From positions 9,747 through 73,746 of the forward strand of contig JBARNH010000028.1 of the NCBI GenBank assembly GCA_049802875.1: DNA of 64,000 nucleotides, in the 5' to 3' direction. The DNA is from Lutacidiplasma sp049802875 (GTDB lineage Archaea; Thermoplasmatota; Thermoplasmata; Lutacidiplasmatales; UBA184). Below are positions 33,200 to 41,406 of this stretch, piece after piece (within the stretch, counting starts at the first letter, position 1; the number at the start of each line of letters is the position of its first letter). The translations under genes were made by a program, and so were the position numbers. The notes beneath the pieces are model-generated. The model was not told the origin of the DNA, made no database searches, and saw nothing but the letters and a program-made list of their open reading frames with translations.

Positions 33200-33814
33200 A
33201 TGCCTCCCGACTCCTCGGCGAACGCCGTTGCGGGCTCGTCTCGCCTCGACGACCGCGTGCTCGTCACGCTCCAGGAGTTGAACGGCCAGATCGCCTTCAG
33301 TGGGCTTCGTCGCGTCCTTCGGGCCCATCCGGAATCGCTTTCGCGAGCACTGCGCCGTCTCGAGCGGGAGGGATTGGTCGAAAGGGCCGAGGGGGGATAT
33401 CGCGCCCTCACTCATGCGCCGCAGGTGGATCCGTCGGCGTCGAACCATCTCCGCCCGATCGCCCGCGTCGAACTTCCCCTCGGCACTCCCCCCGAGAGCG
33501 TACTCGGCCGCCTCGCGGGCCACTGGTTCGGGAACCTCCGTTGGGTCGGAGTGATCGAGCGGCCCTCTCAGCGATTCCTCGCTTGGGCACGGCGGGACGG
33601 TTCGGAATACGTCTTGTTGGGTATCCACGGACGAACTCTCCGAGTCTACGTTCCGGACGAGGACGGGGAGGGGGACCCGGGCGAGGCCGAGGAAGCGGCG
33701 TACGAACTCCTTGGCCACGCGGTGGGCGCCCTTCGGCCTTCGGCCCCAGCGGGCGGAGTCGCGTTCTTCGGCCCGACGCACCCGTTGGGGACCGGAGAGA
33801 ACGTCGACAACTAG
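33200..33814 (+). CDS. Winged-HTH transcriptional regulator
   Basis: The 204-residue protein has an N-terminal winged helix (LDDRVLVTLQELNGQIAFSGLRRVLRAHPESLSRALRRLEREGLVERAEGGY, about 15-70), which resembles MarR- or ArsR-like archaeal regulators, and a second domain of about 110 residues (VELPLGTPPESVLGRLAGHWFGNLRWVGVIERPSQRFLAW...) unlike known sensors. It has no TM helix. The gene is followed by an ABC exporter and is divergent from the htrA operon; the palindrome at 33011-33029 may be its target. Start fixed by the TATA box. Confidence 0.75.
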   Translation: MPPDSSANAVAGSSRLDDRVLVTLQELNGQIAFSGLRRVLRAHPESLSRALRRLEREGLVERAEGGYRALTHAPQVDPSASNHLRPIARVELPLGTPPESVLGRLAGHWFGNLRWVGVIERPSQRFLAWARRDGSEYVLLGIHGRTLRVYVPDEDGEGDPGEAEEAAYELLGHAVGALRPSAPAGGVAFFGPTHPLGTGENVDN

Positions 33815-33868
33815 TCTCCCGGGCGCGTCGCGTAGGCTAAAGAGCGGCGAGCCACCTCTCGGGGGTGC

Positions 33869-34678
33869 ATGTCGGCACTGCCTTCCTCCCTCCGGACGGG
33901 GGCGGCGGGAGGGACGGCCCTCGAGGTCGACGGCGTATCAAAGGCGTACGGCCGAACGCAAGCGCTCTCCGGGGTCCGTTTCTCGGTGGCGGGAGGGGAG
34001 ATCGTCGGACTGCTCGGCCCGAACGGCGCGGGGAAGTCGACGACCATGAAAGCGATCCTCGGTCTCGTACGACCGGACGCCGGGGCGATCCGTGTCTACG
34101 GCCAGGACGTCCAGTCCGACCCGGTCGCCGTGAAACGTCAGATCGGATACGTCCCGGAGTCCCCCTCGGTCTACGAGTTCTTGACCGGGGCCGAGTATCT
34201 CGACTTCGTGGCCGACATGTACGGGCTGGACCCGTCGACGCGTCGGGCACGGATACAACCGTATCTGGACGGCCTCGAGCTGGCCGGTCACGAACACTCC
34301 CTCATCAGCAGTTACTCCCAGGGGATGCGACAGAAAGTTGCGCTCGCCGCGGGCCTGCTCCATCATCCTCCGTTGCTCGTGCTGGACGAACCGCTCAACG
34401 GACTCGACCCCCGCGCCGCGCGGGTGGTGAAGGACCTCCTACGGAACCGCGCGACCAAGGACCGGGTCGGGATCCTGTTCAGCACGCACGTGCTCGAGAT
34501 CGCCCAGGCGATCTGCGACCGGATTGTGATCCTCGATAAGGGTACCGTGCTCGCGGCGGGCACGGTCGCGGCGCTACGAGAGCGAGCAGGCCTGGCGGGG
34601 TCCGGACTCGAGGAAGTGTTCCTCGCACTGACCGAGACCGGCGACCTGGGGGACGTCGTCGCGGCGCTCGAGCGGTAG
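33869..34678 (+). CDS. ABC transporter ATP-binding protein (ABC-2 type export)
   Basis: A 269-residue ABC ATPase: Walker A GPNGAGKST at residues 50-58, Q-loop in GYVPESPSVYEFL (the usual Gln replaced by Pro-Glu context), signature YSQGMRQK near 148, Walker B LLVLDEPLNGLD, and the H-loop FSTHVL. It resembles CcmA/NatA-type exporters, with a C-terminal regulatory tail. It energises the 12-TM permease encoded 12 nt downstream. A GGCTAAAG box lies about 34 nt before the ATG. Confidence 0.92.
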   Translation: MSALPSSLRTGAAGGTALEVDGVSKAYGRTQALSGVRFSVAGGEIVGLLGPNGAGKSTTMKAILGLVRPDAGAIRVYGQDVQSDPVAVKRQIGYVPESPSVYEFLTGAEYLDFVADMYGLDPSTRRARIQPYLDGLELAGHEHSLISSYSQGMRQKVALAAGLLHHPPLLVLDEPLNGLDPRAARVVKDLLRNRATKDRVGILFSTHVLEIAQAICDRIVILDKGTVLAAGTVAALRERAGLAGSGLEEVFLALTETGDLGDVVAALER

Positions 34679-34690
34679 GGGGACGGGACG

Positions 34691-36289
34691 TTGGAACTCC
34701 ACAAGGTCCGTCGGCTTGCGTCCGTGCTGATCTCCTCCCAGTTGCGCTCCGGGCGCAGCACCAGTGACCCGCGCAGCTTTCTCGGCCGACCGGTCATCAT
34801 CGCGGCCGTCGACGCGATCGTCTTTCTCGCGGTGTTCGCTATCGCGTGGCCAATCGTCAGCTCCCTCCCGCTCGGCTCCAACGCACTCCTCGCCGCCGCG
34901 AACGGAGTAATCCCGTTCCTCCCGCTGGCGGCGGTCGGCATCGTCGTCATCGCGGGCACGATGTTCGAGCTGACCGCGACCGCCAAATTCGCCAACAGCG
35001 ACGCGGTCAACTGGATGCCGATCACGCCGGGGGAGTACGTGGCGTCGTCCTCGAGCGCGATCGCGTACACCTACACCCCCGCCGTCGCGTTCCTCCTCGG
35101 CGCCCTGCTGGCGTTCTCGATCGTCGAAGGGACGATCGCGACGTACGTCCTCGCCGTACTCCTGACCGGCCTCGCCCTCTTCGAAGGGGGGGTCTTGGTC
35201 GAGATGATCCGCTCCGTTTCCACCCGCGCCAGCTCGGTGGGTTCGGGCCGACGAGGTCCGGCGATCTTCGTGGTGAGAGCGGTGTTGCTCGTGCTGATCA
35301 TTCTGGTCCTTGACCTCGCACTGAACCCGGTATTTCTCCTGGGGGCCGTGCAACGGCTGTCGGCCTTTCCTACCCTGTCCGGCGCGATCCCACTCTTCTG
35401 GTCCTCGCGAGCGCTGTCGGAGTGGATCGCGGGGCAGTACGTGCTCGCCTCCGCGTTTGCCCTCGGTCAGGTCGCGTTCGTCGTTCTCCTGGGAGCGATC
35501 GCTGGCCGCCTCCGGATGCGTTTTTGGGTACCGTCACCGGCGGAGATCCGCATGCAGGAGCACCGGTACACGGGCGAGCCGGGCCTCCTTTCGCACGTCG
35601 GGCTCTCGCGCCCCGAGACCGCGTTGGTCTCGAAGGACCTTCGTGGGCTCGTCCGCCGTCGTGAGATGACGTCACTCCTCGTCGTCCCCGTGGTGCTGGT
35701 ACTCCTGCTCCTGATCGAGGGCGCCGATTTCGGAACCTACGGCACGGTCCTGTGGGTCGGCTGGGTCGCGGGGTTCTTCGGGCTCCTCCTGGCGGTCACT
35801 TCGCTCGGGCAAGAACGACACTCCATCCAGCAGCTGTTCGCGTTCCCCCTCTCGGCTCGGAACGTGTTCCGGGCCAAGTCGACCTCGGTGCTCCTGCCGG
35901 TACTGGTCGGCGCGTTCGCCATGTCCCTCGGCGTCGGGCTGTTCGCCCGGTTCGCGGCCCTCTCGACCTTGGCGCTCGTTCTCCTGACCGTCGGAGCCGC
36001 CGCCGTGCTCTCGTTATGGGGTCTCGTGTTCGCGAGCCGATACTCCGATTTCCAGGACCGTCCTCGCCCCCAGTTCCTCCGACCCACGGCGATGATCGCG
36101 GCGACCGGTTCGGGGGTGGCGCTGCTCGCGGTCATCATCGTCCCGGGGGCGTTCGCGGTGGTCGATCCGTCCGGCACTACGGTCGCGTTCGCGGCGGCCT
36201 CCGCCGGGATCGCCCTCGCGGTCGGTGCGGCTGCTTACGGCTTGGCCCGCTCGGGGTTCGAGGGGCTGTTCCGCGAGCTACCCTTCTAG
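34691..36289 (+). CDS. ABC-2 type permease
   Basis: The 532-residue protein has about twelve hydrophobic helices in two clusters (residues 35-220 and 320-525) separated by a cytoplasmic region rich in charged residues (about 270-320, PAEIRMQEHRYTGEPG..., ETALVSKDLRGLVRRREM). That pattern matches large ABC-2 permeases in archaeal exporter pairs. The start is TTG 34691, 12 nt after the ATPase stop, so the two are co-translated. Substrate unknown; the adjacent winged-HTH suggests inducible export of a toxic compound (inference). Confidence 0.85.
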   Translation: MELHKVRRLASVLISSQLRSGRSTSDPRSFLGRPVIIAAVDAIVFLAVFAIAWPIVSSLPLGSNALLAAANGVIPFLPLAAVGIVVIAGTMFELTATAKFANSDAVNWMPITPGEYVASSSSAIAYTYTPAVAFLLGALLAFSIVEGTIATYVLAVLLTGLALFEGGVLVEMIRSVSTRASSVGSGRRGPAIFVVRAVLLVLIILVLDLALNPVFLLGAVQRLSAFPTLSGAIPLFWSSRALSEWIAGQYVLASAFALGQVAFVVLLGAIAGRLRMRFWVPSPAEIRMQEHRYTGEPGLLSHVGLSRPETALVSKDLRGLVRRREMTSLLVVPVVLVLLLLIEGADFGTYGTVLWVGWVAGFFGLLLAVTSLGQERHSIQQLFAFPLSARNVFRAKSTSVLLPVLVGAFAMSLGVGLFARFAALSTLALVLLTVGAAAVLSLWGLVFASRYSDFQDRPRPQFLRPTAMIAATGSGVALLAVIIVPGAFAVVDPSGTTVAFAAASAGIALAVGAAAYGLARSGFEGLFRELPF

Positions 36290-36302
36290 CCGGGCACGAC
36301 GT

Positions 36303-36779
36303 TCAGAGCGCGGCTCCGCACGTCGGGCATCGCCCGTCGACCTCGTTGCCGAGCCCCCCGCAGTAGCGGCACCGGACCTTGACCACCTGTCGTTCGATCG
36401 TGTGGATGGCGACCGGGGACCCCGAGTACGGCGCCGCCATCGATCGCTTCGCCAGCGCGATCGCGGCGACCCACGCATCCGGGTCGAGCACGTCGAACGA
36501 TGGGCGGCCCGCAGTCAACTCCGCCTGCAAGCGGTCGCGTCCGATACGCCCCCGACGGACCGAGACGTTGCGGACCTGCGAGAGCGATACCTCGAGTACG
36601 GTCACCGTCTCCTTTCCGCGGACCAATCCGCGGACCACCCCTTGCGAGACGGAGGTCTCGAAGATCAGGCGCAGCGTCGTCAGGTAGAGCACGCCCGGAC
36701 CCTGATGGGCCGAGGGCCCATACCCTTCGAGGACGGCGTAGGCACTGCGCAGCTTGCTCTCTCCCGGATGCAACAGCAT
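36303..36779 (-). CDS. PH/GRAM-like domain protein with C-terminal zinc ribbon
   Basis: The 158-residue protein begins with HPGESKLRSAYAVLEGYG, followed by GVLYLTTLRLIFETS and later strands (VTVLEVSLSQVRNVSVRRGRIG), the pattern of a GRAM/PH-like beta sandwich that binds lipids or peptides. The C-terminus is a zinc ribbon (CRYCGGLGNEVDGRCPTCG). This pairing is seen in small bacterial and archaeal proteins of unknown role. ATG 36779 starts the domain; the frame open to 37004 overlaps the M2 peptidase. The gene converges on the permease. Confidence 0.65.
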   Translation of the reverse strand: MLLHPGESKLRSAYAVLEGYGPSAHQGPGVLYLTTLRLIFETSVSQGVVRGLVRGKETVTVLEVSLSQVRNVSVRRGRIGRDRLQAELTAGRPSFDVLDPDAWVAAIALAKRSMAAPYSGSPVAIHTIERQVVKVRCRYCGGLGNEVDGRCPTCGAAL

Positions 36780-36906
36780 GCGACGGCGCCCGCCGGTCAA
36801 TTCGCGCGTGGCATATGAGCGTGGCCGCGGAACGTGACCACCAAGCCGATGCGAAATCGACCTCCCTCCTTCGGGAGAGGATCCCCTCGGGGCGGTCGGG
36901 GGGTCC

Positions 36907-38646
36907 TCACCAGCCCACGAGCCGGCCCCGGTTCTGCTCGTCGAGCCATCGTTGGAGGGGAGCGAAGTACTCGAGGAGACCGGAGGCATCCATCTGGCGC
37001 TCACCGGCGATCTGCTCGAGCGCGTCCGGCCACTCGCGGCTCATCCCCATCTCCAGCATCGCGCGAAGGCGGTCTCCGGCGGCGCGCGAGCCGTAGATCG
37101 ATGCCCGATGAAGGGGCCCGGTCGCTCCGGCGACTTTCACGAGGGCCCGATGGAACTGGAACTGCAGCAAGTGTGCGAGGAAGTACCGCATGTACGGCAC
37201 GTTCGCGGAGACATGGTACTTGGCCGCCGGATCGAACTCGTCCTCGGTGCGAGGGACGGGCGGCGCGATGCCTTGGTACCGGGTCCGCATCTCCCACCAG
37301 GTACGGTTGTAGTCGGCCGGTCCGATCTCTCCTGAGAACACCTTCCAGCGCCATTGGTCGACGACGAGTCCGAACGGGAGGAACGCGACCTTCTCGAGCG
37401 CCCGACGCAGGAGGAGGCCGGTGTCGTCCTGGGGAGGGCCGGGGCCTTCGAGGCCGACCTGGGCGAGGTACTCGGGCGTCACCGAGAGCCCCACCGTGTC
37501 GCCGACCGCTTCGTGGAACCCGTCGTGCGCGCTGTCCCGGAAGAGGAACGGTTGGTGGGCGTACGCGCGCTGGTAGTAGTTGTGACCCAGCTCGTGGTGG
37601 ACCGTCTGGAAATCCTCCTCCGTGATCTCTGTGCACATCTTGATCCGGATATCATCGACGTAATCCAGGTCCCACGCGCTCGCGTGGCAGACGACCTCTC
37701 GGTCGCGAGGTCGGGTCAGCATCGAACGTTCCCAGAACGACGCCGGCAGCGGGTCGAGCCCGAGCGAGACGAAGAACCGCTCCCCGTACCGGACCATTTG
37801 TTCGGGGGTCGTCCCACGGTCGACGAGCGCCCGAGTGAGGTCGAACGGTTTCGTTTCGTCCGGGGGCGCGAGGATCGGATAGATCCCGTCCCACGTCTGC
37901 GCCCACATGTTTCCGAGGAACTGGGCCGGGATCGGTCCGGACTCGGGCACCCGGTCGGCTCCGTACGTCTCGCTCAGCCGATGTCGAACGTACGCGTGCA
38001 ACGAGCGGTACAGCGGCTGGACCTGTTGCCACAGTCGTTCGACCTCGCGGGAGAAGTCGTCGGGCGGCAGGTCGTATTTGGAACGCCACATGGCGCCCGT
38101 GTCGTCGAACCCGAGCTCCCGAGCGCCGCGGTTGGCGAGCTCCACGTATCGGGTGAAGTCTCCCCGGATCGATCGCCCGACCCGATGCCAGCCGACCCAG
38201 GCGTCTTCGAGGACGCTTGGGTCTCGGGATTCGGTGAGGAGGCGGGAGAGTACCTGGAGGTCGACGGGCTCCGTTCCCCCGACCGGGGTGTGGCGGCCTC
38301 GGGAGTATGCGCTCTGCATCGCGGCGACGCGCGCGGTCAACTCCTGGGACTCGGTGGGGTCGGACGGGGCGATGAGCGGCAGCGAGAGTCGGAGCAACTT
38401 GGTCTTCCGGGCCTCTTCAGGGGAGGAACGGTCGGTCGGGTACAGCGTCGATTCCTTCGCCAATTCGATGGTCGCACCGATCAGTCGGGAGTAGGCCTTG
38501 GCCGCGACCGATTCGCTGTCCGGAGTGATGTAGGTGGCGTAGACCCAGCCGGACTGTTGGGCTTCGATGGAAAGGTCGAGGAGGCGCGACTCGGCCCGGG
38601 AAAGGAAGGCGCCGATTCCCGACGACAACCCCCCGCTCACGCCCAT
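36907..38646 (-). CDS. M2-family metallopeptidase (ACE-like)
   Basis: The 579-residue protein matches peptidyl-dipeptidase A: the zinc motif HHELGH at about 350-355, then SAHDGFHEAVGDTVGLSVTPEYL with the third ligand Glu near 379. The C-terminal VPYMRYFLAHLLQFQFHRAL helix is also typical. Unlike animal ACE it has no signal peptide or membrane anchor, so it should cleave dipeptides from peptides in the cytosol. The start is ATG 38646, 28 nt from a minus-strand CTTCTTAAGG box. M2 enzymes are uncommon in archaea. The frame beyond 38646 is a shadow. Confidence 0.85.
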   Translation of the reverse strand: MGVSGGLSSGIGAFLSRAESRLLDLSIEAQQSGWVYATYITPDSESVAAKAYSRLIGATIELAKESTLYPTDRSSPEEARKTKLLRLSLPLIAPSDPTESQELTARVAAMQSAYSRGRHTPVGGTEPVDLQVLSRLLTESRDPSVLEDAWVGWHRVGRSIRGDFTRYVELANRGARELGFDDTGAMWRSKYDLPPDDFSREVERLWQQVQPLYRSLHAYVRHRLSETYGADRVPESGPIPAQFLGNMWAQTWDGIYPILAPPDETKPFDLTRALVDRGTTPEQMVRYGERFFVSLGLDPLPASFWERSMLTRPRDREVVCHASAWDLDYVDDIRIKMCTEITEEDFQTVHHELGHNYYQRAYAHQPFLFRDSAHDGFHEAVGDTVGLSVTPEYLAQVGLEGPGPPQDDTGLLLRRALEKVAFLPFGLVVDQWRWKVFSGEIGPADYNRTWWEMRTRYQGIAPPVPRTEDEFDPAAKYHVSANVPYMRYFLAHLLQFQFHRALVKVAGATGPLHRASIYGSRAAGDRLRAMLEMGMSREWPDALEQIAGERQMDASGLLEYFAPLQRWLDEQNRGRLVGW

Positions 38647-38790
38647 CCCGTAGCCTCCCGCCAGTCCCGGCCGCCTTAAGAAGGGTCGGGCAGAATCGAG
38701 CCGAGTCCGCACGAAGTCAGCGGGATGTCCGCCAGAATTCCCTATCGGGGCTCCCTCATGGACCCCCCCATTTCCTGTCGAGGCTCTCCA

Positions 38791-38798
38791 TTTATGTA
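38791..38798 (+). promoter_or_regulatory. TATA box of two-gene small-protein operon
   Basis: TTTATGTA lies 38 nt before ATG 38829 and is the strongest AT-rich box in this intergenic region. Confidence 0.5.
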
Positions 38799-38828
38799 TG
38801 ACGGACGTCTGACAACCTCCGCTGAACC

Positions 38829-38990
38829 ATGTCGGACGTGTCCGATTCTCGGGAGATCCTGGCGGCGGCGCCGTTGGGCAGCTGGAGCTTAGAGACGACC
38901 CGATTCCCTCTCGCCGTGATCCCGTGCTTGGGACCACGGTTTGACCGCAACGGGTTCCCGACCTACCCTCAACGCGACGAGGGCGAATGA
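38829..38990 (+). CDS. Small hypothetical protein (53 aa)
   Basis: ATG 38829 to TGA 38990 encodes 53 residues with an acidic start (MSDVSDSREILAAAPLG) and an aromatic-basic C-terminal half. The stop overlaps the ATG of the next small gene in an ATGA arrangement, and a TATA box precedes it, so the two are likely one transcript. Not recognised as a family. Confidence 0.5.
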   Translation: MSDVSDSREILAAAPLGSWSLETTRFPLAVIPCLGPRFDRNGFPTYPQRDEGE

Positions 38991-39211
38991 CCCCGTCGTT
39001 CCGAAAGCCCCTTGCCCTAGAAGAATCCACACTCGCACCCACTCCCCCAGCCCCGCACGTTTTTCTCGGCCAGGCGACCCCGCGCGGCTACGGGGTACGT
39101 CCCAAGCTCTCTCCCGAGGCCGCGGCGGCGTTCGCGACGTACGTCGACTCCGCCCGAGCGCGGGCGGCGGTCGAAGGTCGGACGCTCGTCTACACCGTTC
39201 GTTGGGGCTAG
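38987..39211 (+). CDS. Small hypothetical protein (74 aa)
   Basis: ATG 38987 overlaps the stop of the 53-residue gene by ATGA. The 74-residue product has a Pro-rich first half and a helical second half (LSPEAAAAFATYVDSARARAAVEGRTLVYTVRWG). No cysteine or motif. Its stop overlaps the stop of convergent RNase HI by two bases. Unknown function; the coupling suggests a partnered small protein pair. Confidence 0.5.
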   Translation: MTPSFRKPLALEESTLAPTPPAPHVFLGQATPRGYGVRPKLSPEAAAAFATYVDSARARAAVEGRTLVYTVRWG

Positions 39212-39717
39212 TCGAGTAGATCCGGCCCCGGCTCCCTCTCCCCGTGGGGGGGGGCGGCCGTCGCTCGGGAACGAAGTCGCCGGGCGTCGGGTCGGGCCGC
39301 GTCGAGCGCGACCTTGGAGAGGGCGTCGGCCCGGGTGTTCTGCTCGCGCGGGATCCAATGCCACTCGACGGTCGCGAACTCGCCGGCGAGCCGCGCGAGC
39401 CAGCGATGGTACTCCTTGACGTGCTCGGTCCGGACGCGATATTCACCGCGCATCTGCCGGATCACCAACTGGCTGTCGCCGGAAGCGATCACCGTCCCCC
39501 GGTAGCCCTGTCCCCGCAACCATTCGAGGGCGCGGATCGCAGCGACGTACTCGGCCACGTTGTTGGTGGAGTGCTCGGAGTACGGGCGAGTCGCGAGACC
39601 GTACTCCTCATGATCGAGCCCCTCCCCCTCGACGGTGAACCCGAACGTGGCGATCCCGGGTCCCTTCGGTGGCTGGCAGGCCCCGTCGAAGTGGACGTGT
39701 ACCCCGTGGCCGTCCAT
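39208..39717 (-). CDS. rnhA: Ribonuclease HI-like protein
   Basis: A 169-residue type 1 RNase H, which cleaves RNA in RNA-DNA hybrids. The catalytic carboxylates are visible in order: HVHFDGACQPPKGPG (Asp), NNVAEYVAAIRAL (Glu), VIASGDSQLVIRQM (Asp) and NTRADALSKVAL (Asp). It lacks the basic handle of bacterial RNase HI, as do archaeal and retroviral-type relatives, and has a Pro/Arg tail. ATG 39717 begins the domain. It is 45 nt downstream of the membrane zinc-ribbon gene. Confidence 0.9.
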   Translation of the reverse strand: MDGHGVHVHFDGACQPPKGPGIATFGFTVEGEGLDHEEYGLATRPYSEHSTNNVAEYVAAIRALEWLRGQGYRGTVIASGDSQLVIRQMRGEYRVRTEHVKEYHRWLARLAGEFATVEWHWIPREQNTRADALSKVALDAARPDARRLRSRATAAPPHGEREPGPDLLD

Positions 39718-39762
39718 CGTGGTCACCCCGCGCGGGATCTGTTCATCGAGCAACGACGCCCC

Positions 39763-40272
39763 CTACACGCGGCGACTGCGAGCGCTCGCCGTCACCGGTC
39801 GCGGCGGGAGGTGCGGACAGTTGCAAAACGGTTCCTCCCGTGCACAGCTGGGACACGTCACCCGATCGAGCACGATGCCGACCGGGCGCCCGCACCCCCG
39901 GCACTCCCGTGGCCGCGCGCATCGCGGGCATTGCGCGAGGTCGAAGGAGATGATCGTGGAGCAGTGGCGACATCGGACCGGTTCGCGGGGGTTGTACCCG
40001 AGCGCGGACCGAACGGGCGCGGCGGGACGGTCGACGGCGTCGGGCTTCCGGTCGAATTCCGGATTGCCCAACGTCCCCCCGATCGTCGTGACCCGGGGGT
40101 CGTCGGAGATCGCTCCGACGAGGAGGAACGCCATCGCCGGCGCGATGAAGAAGAGCCCGGACTCCTGTTCCAGGTCGAACTGTTCCTGGCCGGTGACCGC
40201 GATCGGGAACGAGATGAGGGCGAGGCCGACGACGAAAATCCCCACCCCGATGAAGACGATCGAACGGTTCAT
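39763..40272 (-). CDS. Membrane protein with C-terminal zinc ribbons
   Basis: The 169-residue protein has two N-terminal TM helices (IVFIGVGIFVVGLALISFPIAV and GLFFIAPAMAFLLVGAI), then a cytoplasmic region with two paired-Cys modules: CRHC-x9-CPRC and CRGCGRP-x9-CPSC, plus CNC near the end. This layout is common among small archaeal membrane proteins of unknown function. It could be an adaptor recruiting a partner to the membrane. TATA-like boxes lie upstream at about 40306-40335. Confidence 0.65.
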   Translation of the reverse strand: MNRSIVFIGVGIFVVGLALISFPIAVTGQEQFDLEQESGLFFIAPAMAFLLVGAISDDPRVTTIGGTLGNPEFDRKPDAVDRPAAPVRSALGYNPREPVRCRHCSTIISFDLAQCPRCARPRECRGCGRPVGIVLDRVTCPSCAREEPFCNCPHLPPRPVTASARSRRV

Positions 40273-40393
40273 GGAGCGCCAATCGGGCGGCTCGGCCGCC
40301 GTTCAGAACTCTTAGCGACGGAGGCCACTTAAATCCGCGTTCGAGCGGTCCGGCGAACCACCGAGCCGCCGGTCGTCGTCGGGCCCCGCGCGT

Positions 40394-40400
40394 CTTTTAG
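40394..40400 (+). promoter_or_regulatory. TATA box of cyclophilin gene
   Basis: CTTTTAG begins 29 nt before ATG 40423, the standard distance in this window for a leaderless transcript. Confidence 0.5.
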
Positions 40401-40422
40401 CCCCCAGCGGAGTCGGCACGGC

Positions 40423-40893
40423 ATGGCGAATCCCACCGCGACGCTGAAGACGACGCTCGGTGATATCCGAATCGAGCTGTTCCGAGACCGCGCCCCGAAG
40501 ACCGTCGAGAACTTCGTCACGCTGGCCCAGAAGGGGTTCTACAACGGAGTCCTGTTCCATCGAGTCATTCCGGGATTCATGATCCAGGGCGGGGACCCGA
40601 AAGGCGACGGGACGGGAGGACCCGGCTACGAGATCAAGGACGAGTTCCACCCGACCCTACGACACGATGGACCCGGCGTACTCTCGATGGCGAACGCCGG
40701 CCCCAACACGGGCGGGAGCCAGTTCTTCATCACGCTCGCGAAGACCTCCCACCTCGACGGAAAACACGCGGTGTTCGGTCGCGTGACCGGCGGGCAGGAC
40801 GTCATCGAGAGGATCGGGAACGTGCCCCGGGACGCCCGCGACCGACCCCGGACGCCGGTCCGGATCCTCGAGGCTTCGATCCAAGGCGGGTGA
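40423..40893 (+). CDS. Cyclophilin-type peptidyl-prolyl isomerase
   Basis: A 156-residue single-domain cyclophilin that speeds cis-trans Xaa-Pro isomerisation in folding. Signature residues are intact: FHRVIPGFMIQGGDPKGDGTGG (Arg and Phe of the active site), MANAGPNTGGSQFFIT and LDGKHAVFGRV. No signal peptide, hence cytosolic. It has the short loops typical of bacterial and archaeal forms. Confidence 0.93.
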   Translation: MANPTATLKTTLGDIRIELFRDRAPKTVENFVTLAQKGFYNGVLFHRVIPGFMIQGGDPKGDGTGGPGYEIKDEFHPTLRHDGPGVLSMANAGPNTGGSQFFITLAKTSHLDGKHAVFGRVTGGQDVIERIGNVPRDARDRPRTPVRILEASIQGG

Positions 40894-40908
40894 CCCGCCC
40901 CCGGAACC

Positions 40909-41406
40909 TCAGGGTGGGAAATCGAACGGGAGACGTTCCTTCGGCGCCGTGCTGTCCTCGATCAAGGTCAAGGCCCCCGCCCCGAGGGCCAACGCCGGAA
41001 CGATAAGGAGCAAAAGGATCAGGTTGGAGTATCCGAGTGCGAGGGCGACCCCCGCGCCCGGTATCGCCAGATCGTAGGTCGCGTCGACCAGGACCACCCA
41101 GAGGTAGGCGAGCGTCACGACGGCGGTCGCCACCGAGAGGGGGCCGAAGGCGGCCGTGGGTTTCAGAATGTACCGGGCCATGACGAGGGCCGTGATCGCG
41201 ATCCCCGCCACCTCCACGGTGGCGATCGGGATCGGCAGCGGGATCCCGTGCACCGAGAGAAAGGTCAGGACCGCGACCGGCAGCCCGATCAGGATGACGA
41301 CCAACGGGATCAACCGCAACGCCCCGCCCAGGATCCGCCACCCGAGCGGCGGGATACGGTAGCCCGCGACCGTCGGGGCGGTCGTAGTCGCCGTGGGCAC
41401 GCTCAC
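40909..41406 (-). CDS. Four-TM membrane protein
   Basis: The 165-residue protein has about four or five hydrophobic helices (IPLVVILIGLPVAVLTFLSV, VEVAGIAITALVMARYIL, LSVATAVVTLAYLWVVLV, ALGYSNLILLLLIVPALALG). The GTG start overlaps the TGA of the upstream gene (GTGA), so it is translated together with the anchored extracytoplasmic protein. The frame to 41568 is not needed. Unknown function; probably partners with that protein in the membrane. Confidence 0.65.
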   Translation of the reverse strand: MSVPTATTTAPTVAGYRIPPLGWRILGGALRLIPLVVILIGLPVAVLTFLSVHGIPLPIPIATVEVAGIAITALVMARYILKPTAAFGPLSVATAVVTLAYLWVVLVDATYDLAIPGAGVALALGYSNLILLLLIVPALALGAGALTLIEDSTAPKERLPFDFPP

